This document shows, piece by piece, positions 36,879 through 49,608 of a DNA stretch of 64,000 bases. The position numbers were made by a program, and so were the translations under genes. A model generated the notes under the pieces. That model worked only from the letters and a program-made list of their open reading frames with translations, had not been told where the DNA came from and did no database searches. Numbering within the stretch: the stretch's first letter is position 1; each line of letters starts with the position of its first letter. The DNA is from Fusarium oxysporum f. sp. lycopersici 4287 (Eukaryota > Ascomycota > Sordariomycetes > Hypocreales > Nectriaceae), in the NCBI RefSeq assembly GCF_000149955.1, contig NC_030986.1:1929886-1993885 (forward strand), written 5' to 3'.

Positions 36879-39130
36879 TTACATAACGATGCAGTCCTTG
36901 TCGTCCTTGGGATTTTTCTGCATCTTGCCGTTTCGTGGAGGGGCAACCTCCATGGGAGTACCCTGGCCGCTGACAGCTGCCTGGATGATGGCTAACCGTT
37001 GCTTGGCTCGCTCTTCACCAGCATCGGCAGCTTTGACGTACCAGACATTGGCTTCCAAAACGTCACGTCGGCATCCGATGCCCATCTCCGTAAAGTAGCC
37101 GACGGCGTATTGTGCCTTCACGAAGCCTGCACCATGGTTAGCTACCTCATCGTTTACACCGCATCAACAAAACACTCACCTAAGTCGGCTGATCGACGCG
37201 CCCACTCATAAGCCTCCTCCTCATCCTTTTCAAGGATCGGGGGAGCGCCGACCATGTACCACGCACACAATCCCATCATGGCACCGGCATGTCCCCTTTC
37301 AGCAGCGCCAGTATAGAAGTGAACGCTGAGAGCCGGATCACGAGGGCAGTTAAGCAGGCCGTGCTCATAAGCATCACCCAGTCGATAATTAGCCTCAGGG
37401 TGGCCTAATTCCGCAGCCTGAGTAAAGAGCTCGGCAGCGTGGATATCGTCCTTGAAGATATCTGCACCATACCCATTCTCATATAAGCAACCAAGTTGAT
37501 ACGGCGCGGAATTGTACTGAGTATCGGCCGCTTCAGCAGCTAGCTTCATCCACTTAATTCCTTCTCGGTAGCGCTTTTCTCCAAGATCGCCAGATAGACA
37601 GGCCTTACCCAAACGTGTCATGGCGCCAGGATGGCGCTTCGAAGCAGCTGTACGCAAGAATTGCACCGCCTTGGCAGGGTCTTTCCGGCAACCCCAACCA
37701 AATTCATAGCATAGAGCGGTTCGGTAACCAGATTCAGCGTGGCCGTGCTTCGCAGCCAAAACAAACAGAGGGAATGCCGAATTATAATCTTCCTTACCCT
37801 TGCTGAAGAGTCCGGAAGCAAACCCATCCGCGAGATAGTATTGCGCAAAGGGGTATCCGGCACTGGCAAGACGCTGTAAGATTTGTCGGGCTTCACGAAC
37901 CAGTTCTTGTGGGCTTGACACAGAGCCTTCAGCAGTTGGGCTGTCACGACCCTTTTGAGGTTTGGGGCTGTTCTTGCGTGCCTTAGATTCTGAAAAGTCT
38001 AGCCCTTGCTCCTGGGCTGTTGAAATCAAGAATATAGCGAACGAGTACTGAATAGAAGAGTCATTTGTCTTTTTGACGTTGGCACGATACATGTCCAGAG
38101 TCTTTTGTGTGCTGAGAAGAGACGCATTGTTACCGATGACAGTTCGAAGATTAGAGTTATCAGGTGTCAATGGCGCCGGAGCCTGCTGAGGATAAGGCGC
38201 ATGAAGCAACTCGGCATACGTCGACATTCTGGCATCAGGAGATTTGCGTGAACCAGCCGGCAGAAGACCCGGAGAGCGGCCACGCGAATCAGAATAGACA
38301 GAATATGAAGATGGTGGCCGAGGCAATGAAGTCCTCATATGGCTACCCGAATTCGGAGTAAGATGACGGCCGATGTTTGAAGCACTCTCAGCGAGATCAG
38401 AAGCTGACGAGTTCCTGGCCTCTGCACTGGGAACGCTTGTTGGGAAATCCTTCTGATGATGGTACTGAAAAAGAGGCACAGGCTGGGTCTCAGGCATATT
38501 TCCTTCGATAATGGAGCTCTCGGGGGAATCGCCAATCGCCTGACCCTCAACATTCTCATTCATTCCTGACAAAGAGCTTGCGCTTGTCGTTGCCGAAGAT
38601 TCTATAGAGATTTGCTGCGGGTTCGTGCTCGCAGTTTCATTCGATTCACGACTGTTGCGGTACTGATCCTGATTGCGAACTCTGTCCGTTGGAGTTGTCT
38701 TGGTGGGCTCGGCGATGTTTGTCCTTTCAAGCTGCGGCTCAGAGCCCCCTTCAGCCCCGCGGGAGTCATCTTGAAACTCGGGAAAGCTCCTTGGCTCTGA
38801 CCTCAGACCGTGGGGAGGAGGGGGAGGAGCAGTTTCTGGGGGCGAAGGCAGCGGAAGGAGAGTGCGATCAACCAATTCTCCTATCAACGATGGCTTCTGA
38901 GTATATTCGACATCGGCATTTGAAGGCTGAACCCAATTCTCCTGTTGAAAGTTTACACGGACGGGCGAGACTGGTCCGTTGCGCAGTCTTGGGCCTTCAG
39001 ATTCATCGAGATGAGGTATGCGAACAGGGCTACGACGAGAAGCACTGGTCGGTCTCGAAGAGGGTCTCGACGATTCGTTGTAGTTCAACGGTGCCGCGGT
39101 AGGAGGCGGTGAAGTATTTATTGCTGCCAT
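36879..39130 (-). CDS. SKT5: Chitin synthase activator Skt5/Chs4, Sel1-repeat protein
   Basis: In yeast this protein binds and activates the chitin synthase Chs3 at the plasma membrane. Two exons: 39130-37180 and 37126-36879 (intron 53 bp), giving 732 residues. The first ~400 residues are Ser/Pro-rich and probably disordered. The C-terminal half carries a series of Sel1-like (TPR-related) repeats with the A-x-x-x-Y/L-G-x-x-Y-x-x-G pattern (e.g. YQLGCLYENGYGAD, YRLGDAYEHGLLN and, across the splice, QYAVGYFTEMGIGC). The very end is DKDCIVM, a CaaX box (Cys, two aliphatics, Met) predicted to be farnesylated, as in yeast Chs4. ATG 39130 (MAAINTSPPP) is preferred over the in-frame ATG at 39178 because the short basic extension is not family-like. 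The gene is head-to-head with the class IV chitin synthase 5.9 kb away. Filamentous fungi have several Skt5 paralogues; the CaaX favours the canonical one. Confidence 0.88.
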
Positions 39131-42100
39131 GATAAAACGATGGTGAGGCTTTGGCAATGCCGAAGCAGCCAAGCGCAAGTTTGGGTATATTCCAGAACGA
39201 GTGTCAAGATAGAGGCGGAGTTCGATAACCTGGCAAGCGCGCAGGACTCGGCGACCGTGTTATATTCAAGATCACAAAGAACCGAATGGGCCGAGACCAA
39301 TTCTGGACACGCTCAAGGAAACACGAGGCGACAGAAGATAGCGACCGTGGAGGAGAAGCGATTGTAGTCTGTAGTCAGTGACAGACGGTCACTTTAGCGC
39401 AACGTACGGAGTGGATGCTGCACGAAGGATATTTGGGTATGGATCCGAAACGCCGCGATACAGCGGAGACAAGGGGCAGCTGGGCAAACAGAGGATAGAT
39501 CAGCGAGCGACAAGGGGGGGTGGTTGGAGAAACGATAGTTGGGGAGAACCCAAGGAGGCTGAAGTGAGAGGCGAGAGCCCTGGAATTGGTATGAGGTGAT
39601 GAGCACAATAAAACGGGAATATCTGGTTTTTTTTTTCTTTCTGAACGAAGGATAGAAGGGAGGAAGAATGATGGAAAAGCCAAGACTAACTAGACCCAGA
39701 ATCGGACGGAAGAAAAGAAAATTCCAAGCATTAAGATGAGTGGACTTTGAGCTGAGATCCAATAAGGTCCTTTTTGTCCTGGGCGCTGCGCCGTCCGATT
39801 TTGTGAGGTGAGGTGGTGGTGAACGTGGTGGCAGTGGTGGTGATGAGGTCCAGGCGCCCACTGCAGTTTAGCTGAATTAGCTAAATTATGGCACATGCGC
39901 TTGTAGGAAGCCTGTGTGAGCAATGGAAGTGGAGGGACCCATGTAGAAAACCAGTGGGGATTTGTTTGCCTGACGGGTTAATAAATGATGTCTCTTGTTT
40001 CGTTGAAGAACAAGTAGAGGAGTGTTTCAATTTTCCTTTTGAACCAAGAAAATGAATAAGTCATATAGCCCCGACGATGCTATTACTAAGTCGAGAAGGC
40101 CGGTTACTGCAGTACCTGGTCTGATCTGTTTCTTATAGAAAAAGGCATCAACCGCCGAAACCAGGCTGTTTAGGTAGCAAGAGTCGACGTTGCGGGAGCT
40201 GAACTGGTGGTAATTAGGAAGGAGCAGGGGTATTTTGCAACCAAGTATCACCAAGGAAGGCGCAGGATCTTTCTATTCACTCTGTGACCTCAACTCCAAG
40301 ACTCCCGTTTCACTTGTTACACATCCTCTTTCTGCCTTTAAATCAGGAAATGATTATACTACAATAATGACGTGTACACAGAACACACACAGACGCCGTG
40401 TGCATCCAACCCCTTTCCCTTCAGCATGCTACATACACGTCCGTGAGGAATGGTAGCTCTAGGAAAGCTCGGCATGGCAAGCGCCTCAAGCGGAAATGGC
40501 ACGGTCAAAATTGGCCGACTTGTCCCTTTCCTGCTTCTCTGAAAAGAAAAGTGTCATGGAATGGCCGGCAGGTCTCAAAATGACAACCACTGCAAGTCCA
40601 ATTCGTGAACTCCCATGTTGGTAGGAGAGCTGAAAAGCCTCTATGCAATGCCTCCCAATGGTACGTCGTGCCATAAACGAAACTGCATGTTAGCGTCATT
40701 ACAACATTAAACATGGCTTAAATAACTCAACTCAAGGGTCCAGGCCAAGCCCAGCCCAGCGGGCTGCTGCGCTAACACTTAAATGGCTTCTGCTATTTCT
40801 TGACCGCCAGAGCACGCCTACGACATATGGGCGCTTAAATGCTTCATTTTTGCCATTTGGACATAAGCAACTCATGTGTTTTAGTATCATGGAGCCTCGC
40901 CGTTGCAACATTATATCTTAGTGGTAGATCTTCCAGACTCTGATCCAACGATACAACTCAATCGAGTTGAGTTAGTACACTTAAGTTTGTGTACCAGGCC
41001 ATCCTTGTCTGCGATTTCAACTTCAGGTTGTCAACATTAAGGCAGCGCTTACCGTTGAACAAGGCTGAGCAGCCGCCATGGCGTCGGTGTCGTCACGCAA
41101 ATATTACCCTATAACTGCAGCCACTGGTCGCTTCGTAAAGGAAAGCAAAATCGGAGATTTTCTTAACTGTTACTTTCGGTGGGCGGGTAGCACGTAGGTT
41201 GCATTTGTTTCGGCAATTAGCCCGGGTATCTGGTAGACATATGAATTCTTGTATCACATACATAAATATTGGTGGACGAGTACAGAAACCAGCAGATTAA
41301 TTTATAACATGTCGTGAGGAATATTCTGTCGACAGTTGGCTGCTGTTGTATTTGGGTACAAACGTTGACCAAACACTATTCAGGGTGGGTACTGTCCATT
41401 GAATAGATAAAATGCTATCCAAGGCCTAGTGAGGAGTAGCACGTGGGCAAAGCTCGCCTTCCGCTGCGGCTGGTCTTTTTGAAAGGGGCGGTGTTGGCTG
41501 GCAAGGGGTTCTTTTCAAGATTGGTCTTCTCAGAACACACATATAGTATATTCCGGGTTCTTGATAAACTCCGAGGGAGTTGTATACACAGCAACCTCGA
41601 ACTCTTTTGGTCAATATTTCGTCGAACCGAATGGTGGATATACAGCGGCATGATTTCTCCCCTCAGATCTATTATTATATTTAGGAAAGAGCTGAGTTTG
41701 CCCAGTGATTTCCTTGGGACTTTGATTATTAGTAGCAGAGTAGTTTTGAATTCACGGCGGTCGGGCCGTCGATCGGACGGCCCCACCCGGCCGACCCGGC
41801 TGCCACTTAATCCATCCACCATCCACATGCTGAGTGATCGTTTCGCAATACTTTCAAATAATCCTATCATTACCAAGCAGTTGGATTGACATGGAATTTT
41901 TAGGCGCAAGTTTTACCTCAAGGAATGTCTGAACTGCTGTTGCTTATGACTCCACCATGGATCTTTGGTCAAACCCCAGAGTTTCCACTCATCCCATGAT
42001 CAAGCTTCTTTTTAAAGTCTGGGGAACCCCACGACAAAGCCATTGCCAGCTCAGGGATACCACCCAACTTTGTTAATGAGTTTGTTAAATCACACTTGCA

Positions 42101-44993
42101 CACTTGACAAGTACTCTGATCATGTTCCAATCTTAGTTGAAGCACGGCCTATTGTCAAGATATCTTGTTGTAGAACACGATGGGCACTTAATAGCCTAGA
42201 TAAGCGTATATTAATTAAAAAATACCCTAAACACACCCAACAAAATACCTTGACTATATCCTTGTATCGACAGAGAGTTTAGACTCAGTTTGGATCTAAT
42301 TCAAGTACTGATTGTTCGCACGATATTCGAAGCTTCTACAGTCCCGTGAAACTTCTCGTATAAACAATAAGCTAGCGTCAATTCCACCCACCTGATGTCG
42401 TCGATCTGGCTCGTATCGAAGCTGTTGTCTGCCATTCATGCACTCGTGCAGCCGGAAGGTATAGCCTCCAGTACTGCACAGATATCTCACCGGGGTTTAG
42501 CCTTCTGCATCACTTGCTCCGGCAGATCCGAGTTTTGTGTTGAAGTCTATATATTGCACAGCATGATACGACTGGCTGTATTATATGATACCGAGAAGGC
42601 TTCACTGCCTCAAATGGAGGGTTACCAAACAAGAGGCTCGTTTATCTACGGACTAATTTCAATGGCCGAAGTCTGCACGCTGTAGGATCAAAAGGAAACA
42701 TGTCGTGATGTTGTGACCATTGAAGCAATATCGTCAGAACAAAGGTTTGGCCTCTGCACACAGACGAATCATTTGGCCCGCTTCGACCAGAGTTTGAGTT
42801 TAACTGTAATTGATGGGATTGGATCACTTTAATAAAAACGCTGTATTACCATAGAAACGAAGACGGTTGACGGTTGGACACTTAGGCTGTAAATAACGTT
42901 AGCACGTGGGTATAGAGTTCCTCTTTCTCGATTGAGGGAACCATAACACTCGAATTGTTCTGCATGTTGCAGCAAAGACGAAAACCACCAGTACGATGAA
43001 TAAGGTAGTTATGGTGCATAAAGGTCATAGTAAAAACTAGGTTAAGTGTTGAGGGTAGTAGGCAAGCAGAGAGAGGGTTAGGGATAGCCAGCTAAGAACA
43101 TTGTTAATAAGGGGTAGTGGTGATTAATATCTCAAGACATCATCGGGGCGAAATGAACCATATGCATACCAGGGAATGCCTAAAACAACGGCTGTTGCGC
43201 ATCGGGCTTCGACTGCTGATTAAACCCGACAACTTGGATGGACAAACTCTTGATAGCATGTTATTGTCAGGCTGCCATCATTAGAACAAACCGTTCTCTC
43301 TACACGACCTTGACGAAGAGTCGATAAACGGTACAGAGGAAGGGGTCAGCTCACCTGTGGTATCTAGTCAAGGGGGAAGCGTAGCAATTACACCAAAGGA
43401 TCAGATCGGCTTGTCAAGCGAGATAGCGGCGACTGATTTACTGACCCCTGGCTACCTTATTGCATTGGTAGAACCTGTTCCTGCGGATAAGTGAGTCCGC
43501 AAGTCAAGTTTGGTTGGTTTACACAGGCCGCTTCATATGTACAAACTGGCATTAATGCACACCATACACTGACACCACCGCTTCATCATAGCCCTCAAGC
43601 GATGTACACCCGAGTAAATCGAGGTCTTAGAATTACCCACACCACTATTCACTATTAGCCAAGTCTAATTACTCGCGTGTTTTAATCTCGAATTAGCCAA
43701 GAACAACCTAGGTATGTTTGACGACGACAAGTTAGATATGGGTCAAAACAGGTTCCTTCATCATAGCAACGCAGGCTCGAGATATATGTATTTCATTATA
43801 CCTTGACCATTGTTCTAACAATGAATTTAGACTCGAAGCACCTGGGTTCTTTCCTTGGAACGGGAGAACCGATGAACCTATTTCCCAGATATGTGCAAGC
43901 ATCTGAATCGAGCTGCCGGGGCAACCGCCGGGCCATTAACCCACATCTGCCACAGACAGATGGCCCTTGCAAATCTCAAGCCCCAAGAGGCCACAAGCTC
44001 GGACTATTTCAACCTAGCGCGCCCAATTAGTGCAACCATCAGTGGTAAGGCTATTCTGTAATTGGCTTTCACCCGCCCCCTTCACAAGGTTCTCATGCCC
44101 AGGATAACGGCAAGGGAAGGAGCAACAAGACCGTTGGCCGTTCAATCACTTTCTCTCGTTCGCTCCCGTCTTCCTCTTCCCACCTCAACTCGTTCCGTCC
44201 AGTCCAGACACAACCGTTCGTTGTCGTGGTCTTCGCTCGAGGGACGTTCACTCGGTCGCTTCCTTCTTGTTGTCCTTTTGTTTCTACATTCGCTCCTACC
44301 TACTCTCGCTCTTGTCACTTATTACAACACTGAACAGGCCCAAGCAAGCACTGCCGTCCCCTGTTGCTACCATAACCGAAAAACCCTGGTCGCCCCATCA
44401 CTCACTCGCTCGCTCACTCACTCTGCTCCACGCCATCGTCGCTCAATTCTCATCAATTCCAAACAACGGCGCCCTGTTTCTTTTGCTCTGACTGGATGAG
44501 AAGTATTTCTTACTTGTAATTCGACTCGACTCCATGATCCTCTCTCCACATTGAGCCTTGATCGAGTCGTCTCTCGACAAACGACACGCGGGCACTGCCT
44601 GTCCCGTGCTTCACCTTACTCGTCTCCTCAGAAACTTTCGACTTCTACAGGGATATTCCCAACTCAAACCTAAACCTCGAGAGAGGTTGTTGTAACAACC
44701 ACAACATATCCTTTCGTAAGTCGCAGATCTTGTTTGTCTTGTTTCGTCTCGACTCTTCAATGTCTTGTCGGCTTTTCATCTACATGAATATTTGATGTTG
44801 CTGTATCTTGGCGTTCAACATACCGTGTTCCCCTTTCTTGTTGATCGACACGCACCTTCCTCCTCGATACCGCCTCCTTCAGCTTTCCTCCGACCCAAGG
44901 GTCAAGTTCTCTGAGCTCGGCGCTCAGCCCGCACACGCTTTTAACGTCTGGCTTTCGAGGTTTGTCTTCTTCTAACATTGCTCTGCCAGGACG
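39131..44993. promoter_or_regulatory. 5.9-kb intergenic region between divergent SKT5 and CHS3
   Basis: No recognisable coding gene. The right ~950 bp (from ~44060) is pyrimidine-rich with a CTCA/CTCG-repeat run near 44398-44425, looking like the promoter and leader of the chitin synthase gene. The left ~700 bp is the SKT5 upstream region. The middle is AT-rich with a GC-rich hairpin at 41763-41783. Could contain shared regulation, a noncoding RNA or nothing. Confidence 0.45.
41763..41783. repeat. GC-rich perfect hairpin
   Basis: GGGCCGTC, a 5-base loop (GATCG), then GACGGCCC: an 8-bp perfect inverted repeat inside AT-rich DNA. Function unknown. Confidence 0.6.
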
Positions 44994-47900
44994 ATGTCTC
45001 TTCCCGAAAGGCCGGGTGCAAGCCCGAGCTATAATCAGCGCAATGTTTATCGCAACTCGCCCTCAAGGCGATCGAGACCCGTCGATATCGAGACTGGTGG
45101 CTACCATGCTGTAGATAATACGGCTCAACATCAACGTGGGAGATCCGGTTCTTCGTTCGCAGAGTCAATCGGTGTTAATTCAAATACAGAGAGTATGCCT
45201 CTGTCGCCAACATCTCCCGATGGCCATTCACATCGCGCTGGCCCAGAACAACCCATATCCCGAAAACGAAGCTTGATTCGCCCTGAGAGAAACAGAATCG
45301 ACAGAGACCATCGCAACTACCATTACCACAAACATGCTGCTCACATGAACGTTCTGCCATCCTCAACAGGGAACGACCCTATTTACGAGGACTTCGAAGC
45401 TTCGACAGACCGCTCCAATTCGAACTTGAACGATGGTGGTTCGGACAGTTCCCCTCGACAAAGGCGAAATGTTAGCGGAGAACAGGAGAAGGGCGCTGCT
45501 GTGGCATCTACCATGCCCACCCCAGATCGCAAAAAATCAGGTAAGATTAAGAAGAGATCGAAGCGCCATTCAAAACCGCCGAAGCGTATAGAAGAGCAGC
45601 TTCGGCCGCCTACCTTCTGGAATGTCTACTGCGCAATCGTTACTTTCTGGGCTCCTGGATTCATTATGAAGTGCTGTGGTATGCCAACGAGGGCGCAGCA
45701 GAGGGCCTGGCGCGAGAAGATGGGTCTTATCAGTATCATCCTCGTTATCATGGCCATCGTTGGTTTCCTGACTTTTGGTTTCACCGCAACGGTTTGCGGA
45801 GCTCCTGCCGAGCGACTACGCGTCAATAAGGTTGACGGCGGGAACATGATCTTCCACGGTGTCGCTTACGATTTGTCGAAATCTCATCACCCCCCTGCCC
45901 AGGGCATGCCTCTCCGTTCGGACGGACGAGGTCCCAACGTTCTTTATGATCTTCCCGAAAAGCACGGCGGACAGGATGGTAGCTTTTTGTTTCAAAATGT
46001 CAACGGCCGATGCAAGGGTTTGATTACTCTTGCTAAAGACTCAGATGTGCCAACCAACAAGGATGGCGACCTGGCCTGGTACTTTCCTTGCACAACCTTT
46101 AACCAGGACGGTTCAAGCAAAGTCAATTTGACCACACCATACTATTCTGGTTACGGCTGTCATACGACGCTCAACTCTCGAAATGCCTTTTACCTTGACT
46201 TGAGTGGTTCCGCGGATGTTTACTTTACCTGGGACGACATCAAGAACAGCTCGCGTAACCTTATAGTCTACTCTGGAAATGTTCTGGACCTTGATCTCCT
46301 CCGTTGGTTCAACATGAGCCAGGTCAATATTCCAAAGAGGTTTGAAGTGTTGCGAGACAAGGACTCGGAAGTCAACAAGGCCATTCGTGGCCGCGACGTT
46401 ACTCGCATGTTCCAGTCTTCTTCAGACAAGAAATACGCAGAATGTTTCGAGGAGATCATCAAAGTTGGCTCTGTGGATACTGAGACGATTGGTTGCATTG
46501 CCTCCAAGATCGTTCTTTACTGTGCGCTCGTTCTCATTCTTTCAGTTGTCGGTGTTCGCTTTCTGCTGGCTATCATTTTCCAATGGTTCCTTTGCCGCAA
46601 GTATGCGCCAACTAAGACCTCCCAGAGTTCTGACCGTAGGAAACGAAACAAGCAAATCGAAGATTGGTCAGAGGACATCTACCGTGCTCCTGTAAGACTT
46701 CCTGGAGATGTTGGAAGCACTGTCTATGGATCATCAGACCGAACAAGCAAACGAGGATCTTTCCTCCCTACTACTTCTCGATTTTCGTCTGTCGGTGGCC
46801 CTGATGTTCGGGCATCAACTGGACGTCGCATGCCGACAACCATGGCTAGCCAAGGTGCCTCAAATCAACTTCTGACACCCGGCTCAATCTTCAAGCAGGG
46901 CAACGACAGCCGTGCGAGCTTCCTTCGATCTGACCCCTACTCGAGCACGCCTACTGATGGACCCGGCCCCGCTGGCTTCATTCATGATGCTGTTGTTCCT
47001 CAGCCTCCTTCTGACTGGATGCCCTTTGGCTTTCCACTCGCTCATACGATGTGCTTGGTTACTGCATACTCTGAAGGAGAAGAGGGTATTCGAACCACTC
47101 TGGACTCGATCGCAACTACCGATTATCCCAATAGCCACAAGGTTATTGTTGTTATCTGTGACGGTATCATCAAGGGCAAGGGTGAAACAATGTCGACACC
47201 TGACGTCTGCTTGGGCATGCTGAAGGATCACTCTATCCCCCCTGACATGGTTGAGCCTTTCTCCTACGTGGCTGTCGCCAGTGGTTCCAAGCGGCACAAC
47301 ATGGCCAAGATCTATTGCGGATTCTACGATTATGGAAGGAACTCTCGCATCCCCGCTGACCGTCAGCAGCGAGTGCCCATGATGGTTGTGGTCAAGTGCG
47401 GAACTCCTGATGAAGCCACCAAGTCCAAGCCCGGTAACCGTGGAAAGCGAGATAGTCAAATTATCCTCATGTCGTTCCTCCAAAAGGTCATGTTCGATGA
47501 ACGAATGACAGAACTCGAGTACGAAATGTTCAACGGCCTCTGGAAGGTGACGGGAATCTCGCCCGACTACTACGAAATTATTCTCATGGTTGACGCCGAT
47601 ACCAAGGTTTTCCCTGACAGTCTGACACACATGATATCTGCCATGGTGAAAGATCCTGAGATCATGGGTCTTTGTGGTGAAACAAAGATTGCCAACAAAA
47701 GGGACAGCTGGGTCACAGCTATTCAAGTATTTGAGTATTTTGTCTCTCATCATCTTGCCAAGTCGTTCGAGTCTGTGTTTGGTGGTGTTACTTGTTTACC
47801 TGGTTGTTTCTGCATGTACCGCATTAAGGCGCCCAAGGGTGGTCACAACTACTGGGTTCCCATCCTGGCTAACCCCGATATTGTTGAACATTACTCTGAG

Positions 47901-48710
47901 AATGTGGTCGAAACTTTGCACGAGAAGAACCTATATCTCCTTGGTGAAGATCGTTTCCTGACAACCCTCATGCTTCGAACATTCCCCAAGCGAAAGCAGG
48001 TCTTCATTCCCCAAGCAGTATGCAAAACGACTGTACCGGACGAGTTCATGGTGCTCCTTTCCCAGAGACGTCGTTGGATCAACTCGACCATCCACAACCT
48101 GATGGAGCTGGTTCTAGTCCGTGATCTCTGTGGTACCTTCTGTTTCTCGATGCAGTTTATCATCTTCGTGGAACTAGTCGGCACTCTGGTTCTCCCTGCT
48201 GCTATCGCGTTTACCTTCTACGTCGGTAAGTAATATTTCATTCTCAACGTGAGACAATCACTGACAATCACAGTCATCACATCCATTATCCACTCGCCAC
48301 CACAGATCATTCCCCTAGTTCTCTTGGGCTTGATTCTTGGTTTACCTGGCCTTCTCGTTGTCATCACCGCACACTCCTGGTCCTATATTGTTTGGATGCT
48401 TATCTACCTGCTGGCACTGCCAATCTGGAACTTTGTCCTGCCTACTTATGCTTTCTGGAAATTTGATGACTTCTCATGGGGCGAGACTCGAAAGACAGCT
48501 GGTGAAAAGACGAAAAAGGCAGGCCTCGAGTATGAGGGTGAGTTTGACAGCAGCAAGATTACCATGAAGAGATGGGCCGAATTCGAACGCGACAAGCGCT
48601 CGAGAAGCGGCTATTGGGGTTCACGTGAGAACGTCGTTGGTGGTGGTGGTGGAAGCTGGACCAGCCCTCCTGGTCACCAGTATAATGATGAGTACTTTTC
48701 TGATGCTTGA
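44994..48710 (+). CDS. CHS3: Class IV chitin synthase (Chs3 type)
   Basis: Plasma-membrane glycosyltransferase polymerising UDP-N-acetylglucosamine into chitin for the cell wall. Two exons: 44994-48225 and 48274-48710 (intron 48 bp), giving 1222 residues, usual for class IV. The N-terminal ~210 residues are hydrophilic and disordered. A membrane segment lies at ~241-265 ([20 protein letters not shown]), then a luminal/cytosolic region matching the cytochrome-b5-like part of class IV/V enzymes, and a second membrane segment at ~505-530. The GT2 core shows DADTK (~863), GEDRF (~982) and the processive signature QRRRW (~1023), followed by several C-terminal membrane helices. There is no myosin motor domain, so it is not class V. 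In yeast the orthologue needs Skt5/Chs4, whose homologue lies divergently upstream in this window. Confidence 0.93.
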
Positions 48711-49608
48711 TTTCGGGGACATCGGATTATGGGGGAAACCATGTTGAGAGCGAACGGTGTTTTTGATGATGATGGAATGCATGCACATATATGTAATAAG
48801 GGGTAACATTCTTGAGGCCAAGTATTCATGTTCTGATGCCCGGGGTGGGCGTTGGCGGACAAAGGTCCTATTTTTGTATTGAGTCAGTTGGATTGGAGAT
48901 GGCGTTATTCCAGCGACTATTTGTGAATAGTATAATTTGAAGGTTTTTATAAAGGAAAAGTTAGGTATGCCAAGTTCGCAATGAAGTGATGGTTGTCATG
49001 CCAGGAAGATTATGACAAAAGTGTAGAGACTCGCAAACATGAATTATTCAGGCTTCTTGCCATCATTCATGGCAAATATATTATCTGAGAGCTAGCTGTA
49101 TTGAAGTTTTGCAAGGGTTGTTATTAACAGTAATCGAGGGTGGTTTGTGTGTATTGTATGCTTGATAAATATCATCACTGAAGCTCCGGCAAAAATGATG
49201 TATGTGTGCAATGATATATTAGAGAGGAGCCCAGTTCACCTTTCAGAATGTGAAAAGAGATATGCGACGCGAGCGACGCAGACGGCGCTGATGACTTCCA
49301 AGTAGGTAGGATGACATCAATTCTCAATCTTTGCAATGCAACAAAATCTCAAGATAGAATTTCCAACAAGACACAAGCAGTTGTCATTAAGAGGCTGTTC
49401 AACTTGAAGCCAAAGCCTAAGGTAACTATTCCATCAAGTCCAAAACTCCTTTCACCATGCACATCTTCTCGTAACGCCGACGAGCCGCAAAAACCAACAG
49501 GCGACTCAGTGTAATAACCCTACATGGAATGCATCATTTGTTCATGATGGTCGTCAACAAGAAATAGACAAAAAAAAAAAAAAAACGCCTCGCTCTTCTC
49601 ATGCCATA
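48711..49608. other. Convergent 3' region between CHS3 and CDC5
   Basis: About 0.9 kb between stop codons of convergent genes. No gene recognised. A-run at about 49569-49585. Confidence 0.6.

Noticed and set aside
43068..43085. TTAGGG telomere-like unit
   Set aside because: A single copy, not an array.
44062..44499. 145-codon ORF in the chitin synthase leader
   Set aside because: Starts with a non-ATG codon, low-complexity Ser/Leu/Arg composition from the CT-rich leader. More likely untranslated.
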